Of a stretch of 64,000 nucleotides of DNA, positions 24,217-32,134 are shown in pieces; the first letter of the stretch is position 1; the number at the start of each line of letters is the position of its first letter. The position numbers and the translations under genes were made by a program. The notes under the pieces were generated by a model that saw only the letters and a program-made list of their open reading frames with translations, was not told the origin of the DNA and made no database searches. This DNA comes from Methanoculleus oceani (lineage in GTDB: Archaea; Halobacteriota; Methanomicrobia; Methanomicrobiales; Methanoculleaceae), in assembly GCF_023702065.1 (NCBI RefSeq), contig NZ_QFDM01000001.1, positions 310,001 through 374,000 of the forward strand. The letters run 5' to 3'.

Positions 24217-25242
24217 ATGAACTGCCCGGTCTGCGGGGGAGACTGCATCGAGAACGCTCCCACGCTCCTTGCACGGCTGCCGCACGCTTTCGCCCCCTGC
24301 CCCGACTGCATGGGGCTCGTCTACGACAAGAGGAGCCCCCCGCCCGATATCGATACGGCCGGGCCCTGCCCTTCCTGCGGGAAGCGGTTCATCGACGAGG
24401 TCTTCGCCCAGATCTACCGGGTGATGGCCGCTGAGGGGGACCTCGCCGGGACCGAACCCCTCGCCGCCGCCGCAACACCGCTCGTTCACCCCGGGTTTGC
24501 CATGCGCTCGGCCCCTCACCTCCCGCCCCGATCGCTCGTCCTCCTCTCCCGGTCGGTCGGGGAGCGGGCGGCCGCCCGCCTGGTCGCCGAGGTCCCGGAG
24601 GTCCGGGGGGTCGTCAGGACCGGGGCCGGGACGCCGGGGATCACGGATACCGACGCGGCGCCGCAGGCATACACCCTGCTTGCCGGGTGCGACGTCCGGG
24701 CCGACATCTTCCCCACCCGGGCGGGACCGATCGTCGTCTACAAGCAGCAGTCGGTCCTACACGTCGAGTTCCCCCGGGACCAGAACGAGAAGATCCTCTC
24801 TCTCGAGCGCGAGATCGGGCAGCACCGGCCCCGGACCTTCGTCGACGCCTGCTCCGGTGCCGGAACTCTCGCGCTTGCCGCCGTCCGGGCGGGCATCCCC
24901 CGCGTGATTGCGAACGACGCCTGGTACGCGGCAGCCTTCTGGACCACCTGCAACCTCCGGGTGAACCGGGAGGTCCTCGGGATCGGGGAGGTGACGATGC
25001 ACCGGTCCTGCGACGACCTCCGGCGCCGACCGGTCGCGCGGGACCCCGTCCTCGTCGCCACCGTCACCGGCGCGCAGGAGATCGAGGTTTACCAGGGAGA
25101 TCTGCGGCTGCTTCCGGCCGTCCTCCCGCCCGAAATCGACCTCGCTGCCCTCGACCTCTTCGAGAAGGCGGATGCCGGGAAGGTCGGCCGGATCACCGGA
25201 GCCTGGCAGGCCCGGGTGGGCGGAGCTATTTTTATCCCATAG
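24217..25242 (+). CDS. SAM-dependent methyltransferase with N-terminal zinc ribbons
   Basis: A 341-residue archaeal protein. Three CxxC knuckles open it (CPVCGGDC, CPDC and CPSCGK, within the first 55 residues), probably a zinc ribbon. The C-terminal half has a Rossmann methyltransferase core: FVDACSGAGTLALAAVRAGIPRVIANDAW (about 207-236) is the SAM-binding motif I, and a later EIDLAALDLF strand sits where motif IV falls. The combination suggests RNA or tRNA methylation, but the substrate is unproven. No NPPY-type motif is obvious, so it may be inactive or use an unusual target. The ATG at 24217 directly precedes the first CPVC and lies about 25 bp after a TATA box. Confidence 0.78.
   Translation: MNCPVCGGDCIENAPTLLARLPHAFAPCPDCMGLVYDKRSPPPDIDTAGPCPSCGKRFIDEVFAQIYRVMAAEGDLAGTEPLAAAATPLVHPGFAMRSAPHLPPRSLVLLSRSVGERAAARLVAEVPEVRGVVRTGAGTPGITDTDAAPQAYTLLAGCDVRADIFPTRAGPIVVYKQQSVLHVEFPRDQNEKILSLEREIGQHRPRTFVDACSGAGTLALAAVRAGIPRVIANDAWYAAAFWTTCNLRVNREVLGIGEVTMHRSCDDLRRRPVARDPVLVATVTGAQEIEVYQGDLRLLPAVLPPEIDLAALDLFEKADAGKVGRITGAWQARVGGAIFIP
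25226..25236 (+). promoter_or_regulatory. TATA box of the SRP RNA gene
   Basis: CTATTTTTATC is about 25 bp upstream of the predicted 5' end of the SRP RNA, overlapping the last codons of the methyltransferase. Confidence 0.55.
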
Positions 25243-25256
25243 ACTACAGTATATAC

Positions 25257-25562
25257 GGGGACTAGCCCGGGTGGCTCGGCGTCACCTGTCACCCGAAACC
25301 GCCGTCAGCGGGGGGCGAAGTCTGAGGAAGGCCGCAGCGGCCTGCAGGATCCACTGCGTCCCGACGGAGAAGCCTCGTCCCATGAGGTCGGCGGAGAGGT
25401 ATCAAAGCCCCGGAGGGGGCGGCGACCTTTTGCCGCGGGTACCGGTTCAGGCCCGGAAGGGAGCAGACTTACCGTGGACGTTCGGCGCCCATGGGGGTGC
25501 GGGGTGGAGGAGGGATGCAGCGGTGAATGCCTGTGCGCACGGTCGACCGAGGACGTGTCCCC
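25257..25562 (+). ncRNA. 7S/SRP RNA
   Basis: RNA of the signal recognition particle, which with SRP19 and SRP54 targets secretory proteins to the membrane. The S-domain core is unmistakable near 25444-25470 (GTTCAGGCCCGGAAGGGAGC, including the GGAAG loop). The Alu-domain motif CGGCGTCACCTGTCACCCGA lies near 25275-25294, followed by GAAACCGCC. The ends were set by complementarity: GGGGAC at 25257-25262 pairs with GTCCCC at 25557-25562 (helix 1). This gives 306 nt, normal for archaea. A TATA box lies about 25 bp upstream. Its 3' end is 13 bp from the malate dehydrogenase ATG. Confidence 0.92.
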
Positions 25563-25575
25563 AACGGCGATCTCC

Positions 25576-26529
25576 ATGGCAAAAGTAACGATTCTTGGGG
25601 CTACAGGGAACGTCGGCATATTTGCGGCCCATACCATATCCGAGATCCCGTACGTCAGCGATATGCTGCTCGTCGGGAGGCCCGGGCGCGAAGATTTTCT
25701 CGCGGGCTGCTGCCGTGACCTATCCGACTCGTTTGCTGCGCGAGGCACCGACATCCGCCTCTCGTACAGCACCAACCTTGCAGATACGAAAGACTCGGAT
25801 ATCTTCATCTGTACGGCAGGCATGCCCCGTCAACCGGGACAGGACAGGAACGATCTCGCCTTCGAAAACGCAAAGATCATCGCCGAGACCGCCGAGACCA
25901 TCGGCCGGTCTTCGCCCGACGCTATTCTCTTTCTGGTGACGAACCCCGTCGACGTCATGACCGCCGTCGCCCTGAAGTACTCGGGGCTCCAGCCGAGACA
26001 GGTCTTCGGCCTCGGGACGCACCTCGACTCGATGCGCTTAAAGTCGCTGATTGCGCGGTACTTCCGGGTCCACGTCAGCGAGGTGCATACCCGCATCATC
26101 GGCGAGCACGGCGAGAGCATGGTTCCGCTCTGGTCGGCGACGACGATCGGCGGCATCCGGATCAACCACCTGCCCACCTTCTCGGGGCTGCCCGCGCAGG
26201 AGATGATCGACACCGTCAGAACGAGCGGCGAGGCGATCATCAGGGATAAGGGCTCCACCGTCTACGGTCCCGGAGAAGCGATTGCAACCCTTGTAAGGAC
26301 GATCCTCGGGGACGAGAACCGGATCCTCACCGTCTCAAGCTACATCAAAAGCGAGATCCACGGGATCGGCGACGTCTGCATAGGCGTGCCCGCCCGGATC
26401 AACCGGAACGGCGTCTTCCCGGTGCCGCTCAGCCTCGAAGAGGACGAAGTCGCCGGGTTCAAAGAATCGGTCGTAAAGATCCGAAAGATCACTGCCGAAG
26501 TGATGGAACGGCTCGAAGCGGCCCGGTAA
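25576..26529 (+). CDS. mdh: malate dehydrogenase (LDH/MDH family)
   Basis: A 317-residue 2-hydroxyacid dehydrogenase. The nucleotide-binding loop reads GATGNVGIFAAHTIS, and the second beta strand ends VGRPG rather than in an acidic residue, which suggests NADP use as in the Methanocaldococcus enzyme MJ0490. The substrate Arg/Asp set appears in HLDSMRLK and the catalytic His in IIGEHGESMVPLWS; NPVD is also present. It should interconvert oxaloacetate and malate in the incomplete reductive citric acid pathway of methanogens. The ATG at 25576 was chosen because the longer frame lies inside the SRP RNA. Only 13 bp separate it from that RNA, so it must be read through or start leaderless. Confidence 0.9.
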   Translation: MAKVTILGATGNVGIFAAHTISEIPYVSDMLLVGRPGREDFLAGCCRDLSDSFAARGTDIRLSYSTNLADTKDSDIFICTAGMPRQPGQDRNDLAFENAKIIAETAETIGRSSPDAILFLVTNPVDVMTAVALKYSGLQPRQVFGLGTHLDSMRLKSLIARYFRVHVSEVHTRIIGEHGESMVPLWSATTIGGIRINHLPTFSGLPAQEMIDTVRTSGEAIIRDKGSTVYGPGEAIATLVRTILGDENRILTVSSYIKSEIHGIGDVCIGVPARINRNGVFPVPLSLEEDEVAGFKESVVKIRKITAEVMERLEAAR

Positions 26530-26557
26530 GCGGGAAAAGTGAGTATCGGGAATCCAC

Positions 26558-26812
26558 TTATACAAGTGTGGATTCGATGATCTCGGCGCTTGCGACGCCT
26601 TCAAGATTCTGGAGCGCTGCTTCGATCTCATCGGGAGCCCCGGCTTTGTCGGGGACGACGATGGCGGCTTTCAGCGCCACAAGACCGAAGCCGATCGGCT
26701 CTTCTCTGATATCGTCGACCGGGACGGCCGCCTTGACCGCGGCTTTCAGCGCTTCACGGTCGACATCGGGGGACTCGGGCATTATCTTCACGATAATGGC
26801 TACGTTGCCCAT
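26558..26812 (-). CDS. translation elongation factor aEF-1 beta
   Basis: An 84-residue archaeal EF-1 beta, the nucleotide exchange factor for aEF-1 alpha. The sequence matches the family end to end: MGNVAIIVKIMPESPDVD, the EEPIGFGLVALKAAIVVPD core and the C-terminal ALQNLEGVASAEIIESTLV. Length is standard. The stop of the preceding zinc-ribbon gene is 3 bp upstream of the ATG, so the two are translationally linked, an arrangement common in archaea. It converges with malate dehydrogenase. Confidence 0.95.
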   Translation of the reverse strand: MGNVAIIVKIMPESPDVDREALKAAVKAAVPVDDIREEPIGFGLVALKAAIVVPDKAGAPDEIEAALQNLEGVASAEIIESTLV

Positions 26813-26815
26813 CGG

Positions 26816-26980
26816 TTATGGCCCCCGGAACCCGCACTTCGGACATGTATATGCTATGCTCTGCTCCCTGCACCGGTAGCACCTGTTAATCTCGTGCGCA
26901 CACACCGGGCACGGGAACCAGGTGGATCCTTCCTCGGCCAGCGTGGCGTTGCAGGAGGTACATCGATCTCTCGCTGTCAT
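26816..26980 (-). CDS. small zinc-ribbon protein linked to aEF-1 beta
   Basis: A 54-residue protein made of two treble-clef or ribbon knuckles: CTSC, then CPVC, CYRC and CPKCGFRGP, four CxxC pairs in all. Such small zinc proteins with RNA-binding character lie upstream of the aEF-1 beta gene in many archaea. I chose the ATG at 26980 (MTARDRCTSC); a longer frame from 27025 would cover the leader. The close spacing (stop 26816, next start 26812) implies cotranslation with aEF-1 beta, so a translation-related role is likely but not demonstrated here. Confidence 0.85.
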   Translation of the reverse strand: MTARDRCTSCNATLAEEGSTWFPCPVCAHEINRCYRCREQSIAYTCPKCGFRGP

Positions 26981-27025
26981 CGTTGTTTCCTCGAATGTTA
27001 ACCTATCATATCGCCCCCGCAGCAA

Positions 27026-27628
27026 TTAAAATCTCGGATCGACGAGAGTCCCGACGACCGCCTCGTCCCGGAGGGCACGGCGGACCCGGTCGTCGTGCCT
27101 GCCGCTGACCACCCGGGCCCGGAGACCGTGTTCGAAGACGAACCGGATGAATGCGGGATCGACCTCGTCGGGGGTGAGGGAGGGGTCCTCGACCCTTGAG
27201 AGGAGCCTGCGGTGGTGGTGGATACCGTCGACCGATTTGAGGAGGAGGAGGTCGGCGGAGAGTTCTTTCGCGACCCAGGCGGCGATGGTGTCGGAGGTGA
27301 CGTTCCAGGAGTGAGGGACGGGGTCGATCTCGCGGAGAGCACAGTAGGGAAGGAGGACCGTCACCTCCGAAGGAAGCGTGAGCCTGAAGGCCGCCGGGAC
27401 GCCGTGCGAGGCGATGTACCACCCGAACTGCTCCATGCCGGCGATCGCCATCCAGTGGCCGGCGGTATCGGAGACGGCGAGGCGCCGGACGAGGTCGGCA
27501 AACTTCCCGCCCCCGGGCACGATCAGCACCGGGCGTCCGACCTCCCGGAAGATCTCGAGCAGGGGAACGACCCGGTCAAAGAGGCTCCCCCCTACCTTGA
27601 CGACCAGCGGGGGTGCAGGCGAATTCAT
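27026..27628 (-). CDS. mfnE: amino-acid-kinase family enzyme, probable MfnE (methanofuran pathway)
   Basis: A 200-residue small kinase of the aspartokinase/uridylate kinase fold. Family marks: VVKVGGSLFD at the N terminus, LIVPGGGKFAD (about 36-46), and HSWNVTSDTIAAWVAKELSADLLLLKSVDGI (about 105-136). Archaeal proteins of this size (COG2054) include MfnE, which phosphorylates the aminomethylfuran intermediate to its diphosphate in methanofuran synthesis. Methanofuran is the C1 carrier of the first methanogenesis step. No other mfn gene is adjacent, so the assignment rests on family only. Divergent from the PLD-family gene at 27669. Confidence 0.72.
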   Translation of the reverse strand: MNSPAPPLVVKVGGSLFDRVVPLLEIFREVGRPVLIVPGGGKFADLVRRLAVSDTAGHWMAIAGMEQFGWYIASHGVPAAFRLTLPSEVTVLLPYCALREIDPVPHSWNVTSDTIAAWVAKELSADLLLLKSVDGIHHHRRLLSRVEDPSLTPDEVDPAFIRFVFEHGLRARVVSGRHDDRVRRALRDEAVVGTLVDPRF

Positions 27629-27668
27629 ATCGCTCTGCTATTAAACCGGGGGATACATAACCCTGCGT

Positions 27669-29345
27669 ATGCGCCGGATCGCCGCCGTCATCCTGCTCCT
27701 TTGCCTCCTTGCCGCCACGGCCGGCGGCGTCCGGATCGTCGAGTTCTGTCCGGACCCCTACCAGCCCGGCGACCCCGACGAGTACCTGGTGCTCGAGGGT
27801 GCGGGGGTGCTCGACGGGTTCGTCCTCTCCGACGGCGAGGGCGGGTACCGATTCCCGCCGGGAAGCCGGATCGACGGGCGGCTGGTGGTCGCGAGGAGCG
27901 GCCCTGCGTTCGAGCGGGCTCACGGCTACCTGCCCGACTTCGAGCTCGAGGCGCGGACAGCGGCCGTGCCGGACGTGATCCCGAACGGGAACCTCCTGAT
28001 GGCGAACCGGGCCGACGAACTCCTCCTCTACCGGGGGACCACCCTCGTCCAGCAGGTCGCCTGGCCCGCCGATGTCCACCCCCGGGAAGGGCAGATCCAC
28101 TACCTCGAGGGCGATCTCTGGGACCCGCGCCCGCTCATGATAGGCCAGTCGCGCCTCGTGCCCGGAACCTTCGAGGGCGTCGCGGTGACCGCGTTCGCCG
28201 CGCCGGACTGCTCGTACGAGGTCTTCTCGGCAGCCGTCGCGGGAGCGGAACGCGAGATCCTGGTGAACGTCTACGAGTTCACCGATCCTGCCATGGCCGA
28301 AGACCTCATCCGCGCCCGCGAGCGGGGCGTGGACGTGACCGTCCTCCTCGAGGGCGGGCCGGTGGGCGGCGTCTCGCCTGAAGGGCGGGCGGTCGCGGGC
28401 GCCCTCAACCGGAGCGGTATTGTGGTCCTTTCGATGACGACGACCGATGCCGCCCACGCGAAGTACCGCTACGACCATGCCAAGTATCTCGTCATCGACG
28501 GGAAGACCGTCCTGCTCGGGAGCGAGAACTTCAAGCCCGGCGGCTACCCGGCTCCGGGGCTGCAGGGCAACCGCGGGTGGGGTGTCCTCCTCGAGGACCC
28601 CAAACTCGCAGCCTACTTCCGGGAGGTCTTCCTCCTCGATGCGGCGGGCGGCGACATCGTCCCCCTCGAGGGCACGGCGGCCGAACTCTGCACGCCCTGG
28701 GCGCCCGCCTACACCGTGGAGTTCACCGTCTGCTCCGTGGAGGGGGCGCGGGTGACCCCGGTCGTATCCCCCGACACGAGCGCGCTCATCCTCGGGCTGA
28801 TCGAGGGGGCGGAGAAGAGCATCGCTATCGAGCAGGCCTACATCACGAACGAGACGACATACGACCTCAACCCCTACCTTGCGGCCGCGATCGACGCCTC
28901 CCGGCGCGGTGTCACGGTGCGGGTGCTTCTCGATGCCGTCTGGTTCAACACCGAGGACGATGCGGACAACGACGAGATGGTCGGGGTCATCAATCGGCTT
29001 GCCGCGGCCGAGGGGCTGCCGCTCGAGGCACGGCTCGCGGATCTCGAGGCGAACAACCTGGCGAAGATCCACAACAAGGGCGTCATCGTCGACGACCGGG
29101 CGGTGCTCGTCAGCAGCATCAACTGGAACGCCAACTCACCGGCATTCAACCGGGAAGCGGGCGTGATCATCGAGCACCCGGGTATCGCCGCCTACTACAC
29201 CAGGGTCTTTGAGGACGACTGGAACGCCTCGAAAGAGAACAGAGCAGGAGGGGCTCCCGGACCGGACCAGCTCAAAATAGTGGCGGCGGCATGCATACTC
29301 GCCGGACTTACGGGGCTCTACCTCTACCGGCGCAGACGCACCTGA
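27669..29345 (+). CDS. secreted phospholipase-D family protein with lamin-tail-like domain
   Basis: A 558-residue exported protein. A signal peptide (IAAVILLLCLLAATAGGV) leads into a lamin-tail-like domain (about residues 22-140; VRIVEFCPDPYQPGDPDEYL), followed by two PLD domains with complete HKD motifs (HAKYLVIDGKTVLLGSENF near 271 and HNKGVIVDDRAVLVSSINWN near 466) and a C-terminal hydrophobic anchor with an Arg tail (ILAGLTGLYLYRRRRT). It should act on the outer face. PLD-family members of this kind may be nucleases or lipid hydrolases; lamin-tail domains often accompany secreted nucleases. Single gene, divergent from the mfnE-like gene. Confidence 0.83.
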   Translation: MRRIAAVILLLCLLAATAGGVRIVEFCPDPYQPGDPDEYLVLEGAGVLDGFVLSDGEGGYRFPPGSRIDGRLVVARSGPAFERAHGYLPDFELEARTAAVPDVIPNGNLLMANRADELLLYRGTTLVQQVAWPADVHPREGQIHYLEGDLWDPRPLMIGQSRLVPGTFEGVAVTAFAAPDCSYEVFSAAVAGAEREILVNVYEFTDPAMAEDLIRARERGVDVTVLLEGGPVGGVSPEGRAVAGALNRSGIVVLSMTTTDAAHAKYRYDHAKYLVIDGKTVLLGSENFKPGGYPAPGLQGNRGWGVLLEDPKLAAYFREVFLLDAAGGDIVPLEGTAAELCTPWAPAYTVEFTVCSVEGARVTPVVSPDTSALILGLIEGAEKSIAIEQAYITNETTYDLNPYLAAAIDASRRGVTVRVLLDAVWFNTEDDADNDEMVGVINRLAAAEGLPLEARLADLEANNLAKIHNKGVIVDDRAVLVSSINWNANSPAFNREAGVIIEHPGIAAYYTRVFEDDWNASKENRAGGAPGPDQLKIVAAACILAGLTGLYLYRRRRT

Positions 29346-29355
29346 GACGGTCGCC

Positions 29356-29664
29356 TCACCGTCTCCCGGCGGATCGGCAGACGTCGCAGATGGTGATCGT
29401 TCCTTCACCCGAGGCAACGGCGGAGACCCACCGCTCGATGACCACCTCGAGATCGCCGGGGAGATCCTGCCGGACAAACCCGCGTTTCCGGCTCAGGTAC
29501 TGTGAGATCGCAGCCCTGCTGATCCCGAGGCGCTTTGAGGCCTCGCTCTGGCTGATTCCCCGGTCATTCACCAGCCGGTAGACCATCTCGGCGCGCATCT
29601 GCGGAAGGAGCCTCCGCGCGAGGGTATCGCAGCGCATGATATCGCAGGAAGGAGGCTCGGTCAT
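29356..29664 (-). CDS. HTH transcriptional regulator with Cys pair (COG2522-like)
   Basis: A 102-residue regulator. An XRE-like helix-turn-helix occupies about residues 28-62 (LVNDRGISQSEASKRLGISRAAISQYLSRKRG). Cysteines flank it: C7 and C12 near the N terminus and C92/C95 (ICDVC) near the end, which may bind a metal or sense redox. This matches small archaeal regulators of the COG2522 type. Its ATG overlaps the stop of the winged-helix gene upstream (ATGA), so both are translated from one message. Targets unknown. Confidence 0.82.
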   Translation of the reverse strand: MTEPPSCDIMRCDTLARRLLPQMRAEMVYRLVNDRGISQSEASKRLGISRAAISQYLSRKRGFVRQDLPGDLEVVIERWVSAVASGEGTITICDVCRSAGRR

Positions 29665-29894
29665 TGCGCAGACACCATCTGGGACTCTTTGTACTCGTAG
29701 AGGATCTGCCGGGCGTCCCTGAAGTTGAACTTCTCCACGATCATATCGTTGTCCTTGAGTCTCTTTAAAGCATAGCGGACGGTGCGGGGGGCCAGGCTGC
29801 TGAGCCGGACGAGCTCCTTGTGGGTCAGGGCACCCCCGTCCTCAAGAAGCAGGAGGATCTTCCGGGAGGACGGGGGGAGGCTCACATAATCCAT
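29661..29894 (-). CDS. MarR-type winged-helix regulator
   Basis: A 77-residue protein that is almost entirely a winged helix: SSRKILLLLEDGGALTHKELVRLSSLAPRTVRYALKRLKDNDMIVEKFNFRDARQILYEY. It lacks a dimerisation tail, so it may work together with the HTH protein encoded immediately downstream and overlapping by 4 bp. The start at 29894 lies about 10 bp from a symmetric GTTAAC-N3-GTTAAC element that could be its own operator. It is divergent from the OB-fold protein gene. Confidence 0.83.
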   Translation of the reverse strand: MDYVSLPPSSRKILLLLEDGGALTHKELVRLSSLAPRTVRYALKRLKDNDMIVEKFNFRDARQILYEYKESQMVSAQ

Positions 29895-29902
29895 GCAGGA
29901 TA

Positions 29903-29942
29903 GTTAACGCTGTTAACATATCAAACTGACGGATGTTATAAC
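29903..29942. promoter_or_regulatory. divergent promoter with GTTAAC dyad and palindromic TATA
   Basis: GTTAAC at 29903-29908 and 29912-29917 form a 15-bp dyad just upstream of the winged-helix start. A/T-rich DNA follows (ACATATC), which can act as the minus-strand TATA. On the plus strand the palindrome GTTATAAC (29935-29942) lies about 25 bp before the ATG at 29965. Both genes would then be leaderless. Confidence 0.5.
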
Positions 29943-29964
29943 TCCGGGGGACTATAGAGTAACT

Positions 29965-30330
29965 ATGCTGGAACGGCAGGAGAAAGCAGCAGTCATCGTG
30001 CTCCTCTGCGTCGTCGGGATCGTGCTTTCGGTGCACCTCCTCTTTGCCGCCTTCGCCCGACCGCTGGTGGCGGATACGTACTCCGAAGAGGTCCCGGACG
30101 GGGCGCTGGTTCTCCTGGAAGGGAATATCGAAGAGATCGCAGAGACTTCGACCGGCGCGCACCTGATCCTGACCGTCAACGGCACCCGGGTCTTTCTGCC
30201 GGAGAACGTGGCCGCTACGCTCCAACTCCACGAGAACGAGAACGTAACGCTGTATGGGGTCGTCCAGACCTACCGCGGAAAGCGGGAGGTGGTGGTGGCC
30301 TCCGCCGGGGATATCCGGGTGCTCGAGTGA
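29965..30330 (+). CDS. membrane-anchored OB-fold-like protein
   Basis: A 121-residue protein with one N-terminal helix (KAAVIVLLCVVGIVLSVHLLFA) and an extracytoplasmic domain of about 85 residues (GALVLLEGNIEEIAETSTGAHLILTVNGTRVFLPE...LQLHENENVTLYGVVQTYRGKREVVVASAGDIRVLE) with the pattern of an OB-fold of the tRNA_anti type. It may bind oligonucleotides or sugars; there is no enzyme motif. It starts about 25 bp after a palindromic TATA box, so a leaderless message is likely. The divergent winged-helix genes may control it. Confidence 0.72.
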   Translation: MLERQEKAAVIVLLCVVGIVLSVHLLFAAFARPLVADTYSEEVPDGALVLLEGNIEEIAETSTGAHLILTVNGTRVFLPENVAATLQLHENENVTLYGVVQTYRGKREVVVASAGDIRVLE

Positions 30331-30331
30331 C

Positions 30332-30547
30332 CTACTTCGTCTTTGTGTAAAATATGTCGGCGCCGTCGGCATCGCCGAAGAGGGGCCGGCTGCGCCGGGG
30401 CTTCTCACGAACTTCTTCCGTCTTCGTGGTCTCCGGTTCGGGCTCCCGGCGGGCGGGCGCCGGGCTCTCGTCGGGTTTCTTCTTTCGTCCCCCCTCCACA
30501 CCGGTCCCGGAGGGGAGGTCTCCGTCGTTGATCCGCACGCTCGGCAT
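30332..30547 (-). CDS. small charged protein of unknown function
   Basis: A 71-residue candidate gene. The middle is Pro/Glu/Lys/Arg-rich and disordered (GGRKKKPDESPAPARREPEP), while the ends look structured (MPSVRINDGDLP and RPLFGDADGADIFYTKTK). GGTGATT precedes the ATG on the minus strand and a CATATAG box lies about 25 bp beyond it, supporting a real gene. The stop is 1 bp from the end of the OB-fold gene, which converges. No family recognised. Confidence 0.5.
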   Translation of the reverse strand: MPSVRINDGDLPSGTGVEGGRKKKPDESPAPARREPEPETTKTEEVREKPRRSRPLFGDADGADIFYTKTK

Positions 30548-30868
30548 ACAGGAGAATCACCCGGACCGCTATATGACACCTCTGGATCGGCCACCGGGAA
30601 CACCGGGCACTTCCGGATACAACGAGCCGTTCTTCTCCCTCCCACCGGGAAAGAGAGACGATCTGAGGGAGCGAGCGGACGCAGGGCAGGATCTCGCGCC
30701 ACGGTCTGTCGCTGCGCGGGCACTTTCCGCAGTTTCCACCGGAACGGGAGTTCGAGCCGTATGCCGGTGGTCCCGGACCGGAGCACCGCCGGCCAGGCCT
30801 TGCGCGGCAGAAAACCCGGAAGGAATTTCACGCGGCAACAGAGATATTCAACCATCGAAAGAACAGCA
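30548..30868. other. intergenic region between divergent genes
   Basis: About 320 bp. A CATATAG box near 30570 (minus strand) may serve the small charged protein. Open frames through the region belong to no family. A GAGATATTC stretch near 30841 may be part of the permease promoter. Confidence 0.4.
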
Positions 30869-32134
30869 GTGATCCGGGCAAAGAGAGCCGGCGACGCGGC
30901 GGGCCGGAGCGGTACGGAAGATTACCCGCTCTCGGCCGTCCCCGGCGAAGCCCGGCAGGGGTTCTGGCCGATCACCCTGGTGCTGCTCGGGTTTACCTTC
31001 TTCTCCGCCACGATGTGGGGCGGCGCGAGGATCGGAGTTGCGTTCCGGTTCTGGCCGGACCTCGTCGGGATCATTCTCTGCGGAAGCGCGATCCTCGCGC
31101 TCTACGTCGCCGGCCTCGGATACATCGGCTACAAAAGCGGCTTTTCCACCGTCCTTTCCGCCCGGTTCGCCTTCGGCGATGCAGGCAGCAGGTGGTCCGA
31201 CGCACTCCTCGGGCTCACCCAGATCGGGTGGTACGCCTGGGGGACCGCGACGGTCACGATCGTTCTCATCCACCTGCTGGATCTCGATGCACGGATCCAG
31301 GCGCCCCTGATGATCGTGTTCGGCCTCGTCTTCTGTCTGACGGCGTACATCGGCTGCCGCGGGATTGCAGTCCTTTCGTGGGTCTCGGTCCCGGCGATGC
31401 TCCTTCTCATCGCCGCAAGCGCCTCGGTCGCCCTCCAGGATGCCGGGAACGGGGCGGGGCTCCTCCCGCCGGGAACGGCGGGCGCACTCACGGTCGCCGA
31501 AGCACTCACGATCGTCGTCGGCACCTTCGTCTCCGGCGGCACCCAGGTCGCCAACTGGACGCGCTTTTCCGGATCCGCGCGGACCGCCGCCGGCTCCGTG
31601 CTCCTCGCGTTCTTCTTCGGGAACGGGCTGATGATCGCCGTCGGGGCCGTCGGCGCCGCCGTCTACGGGCTCTCCGACATCGTCGAGGTGCTGGCGGTCC
31701 AGGGCCTTCTCTCCGCCGGCATCCTGATGCTCTTCTTGAACATCTGGACGACTCAGGACAACACCATCTACAACTTCTCGGTCGCTGGATGCCACTTCTT
31801 CAGGACAGAACAGCGGCGGCTGGTCACCTTCGCCGGCGCCGCCGCGGGAACCCTGTTCGCCCTTCTCGGCATGTACGACTGGCTGATCCCCTACATGGTT
31901 CTCCTCGGCGTGCTCATCCCGCCGCTCGGCGGGGTGATCATGGCGGACTTCTTCGTCCGGCACCGGGGGCGCTACCCCGAACTCGCGAAGGCGACCGTTC
32001 CCCGGTTCAACCGGCGGGGGCTCGCGGCATACGCTGCCGGCTCCATCGCCGCCCTCGCGGTCCCGGGCATCCCCCCGGTGAACGGGATCGCCGCCGCGTT
32101 CCTCGTCTACGCGTGCCTCGTCCGGCTCACATGA
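30869..32134 (+). CDS. cytosine/purine permease (NCS1, CodB-like)
   Basis: A 421-residue transporter of the nucleobase:cation symporter-1 family. After a short cytoplasmic lead comes the family opening (WPITLVLLGFTFFSATMWGGARIG), then about twelve helices; IGWYAWGTATVTIVL, VSGGTQVANWTRF and LFLNIWTTQDNTIYNFSVAG match CodB-type proteins, and GLLSAGILMLF is typical. It should import cytosine or a related base with a cation. The start is taken as GTG at 30869 because no ATG lies in the lead; an upstream open stretch from 30254 has no family likeness. Its last codons overlap the convergent FTR gene by 8 bp. Confidence 0.83.
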   Translation: MIRAKRAGDAAGRSGTEDYPLSAVPGEARQGFWPITLVLLGFTFFSATMWGGARIGVAFRFWPDLVGIILCGSAILALYVAGLGYIGYKSGFSTVLSARFAFGDAGSRWSDALLGLTQIGWYAWGTATVTIVLIHLLDLDARIQAPLMIVFGLVFCLTAYIGCRGIAVLSWVSVPAMLLLIAASASVALQDAGNGAGLLPPGTAGALTVAEALTIVVGTFVSGGTQVANWTRFSGSARTAAGSVLLAFFFGNGLMIAVGAVGAAVYGLSDIVEVLAVQGLLSAGILMLFLNIWTTQDNTIYNFSVAGCHFFRTEQRRLVTFAGAAAGTLFALLGMYDWLIPYMVLLGVLIPPLGGVIMADFFVRHRGRYPELAKATVPRFNRRGLAAYAAGSIAALAVPGIPPVNGIAAAFLVYACLVRLT

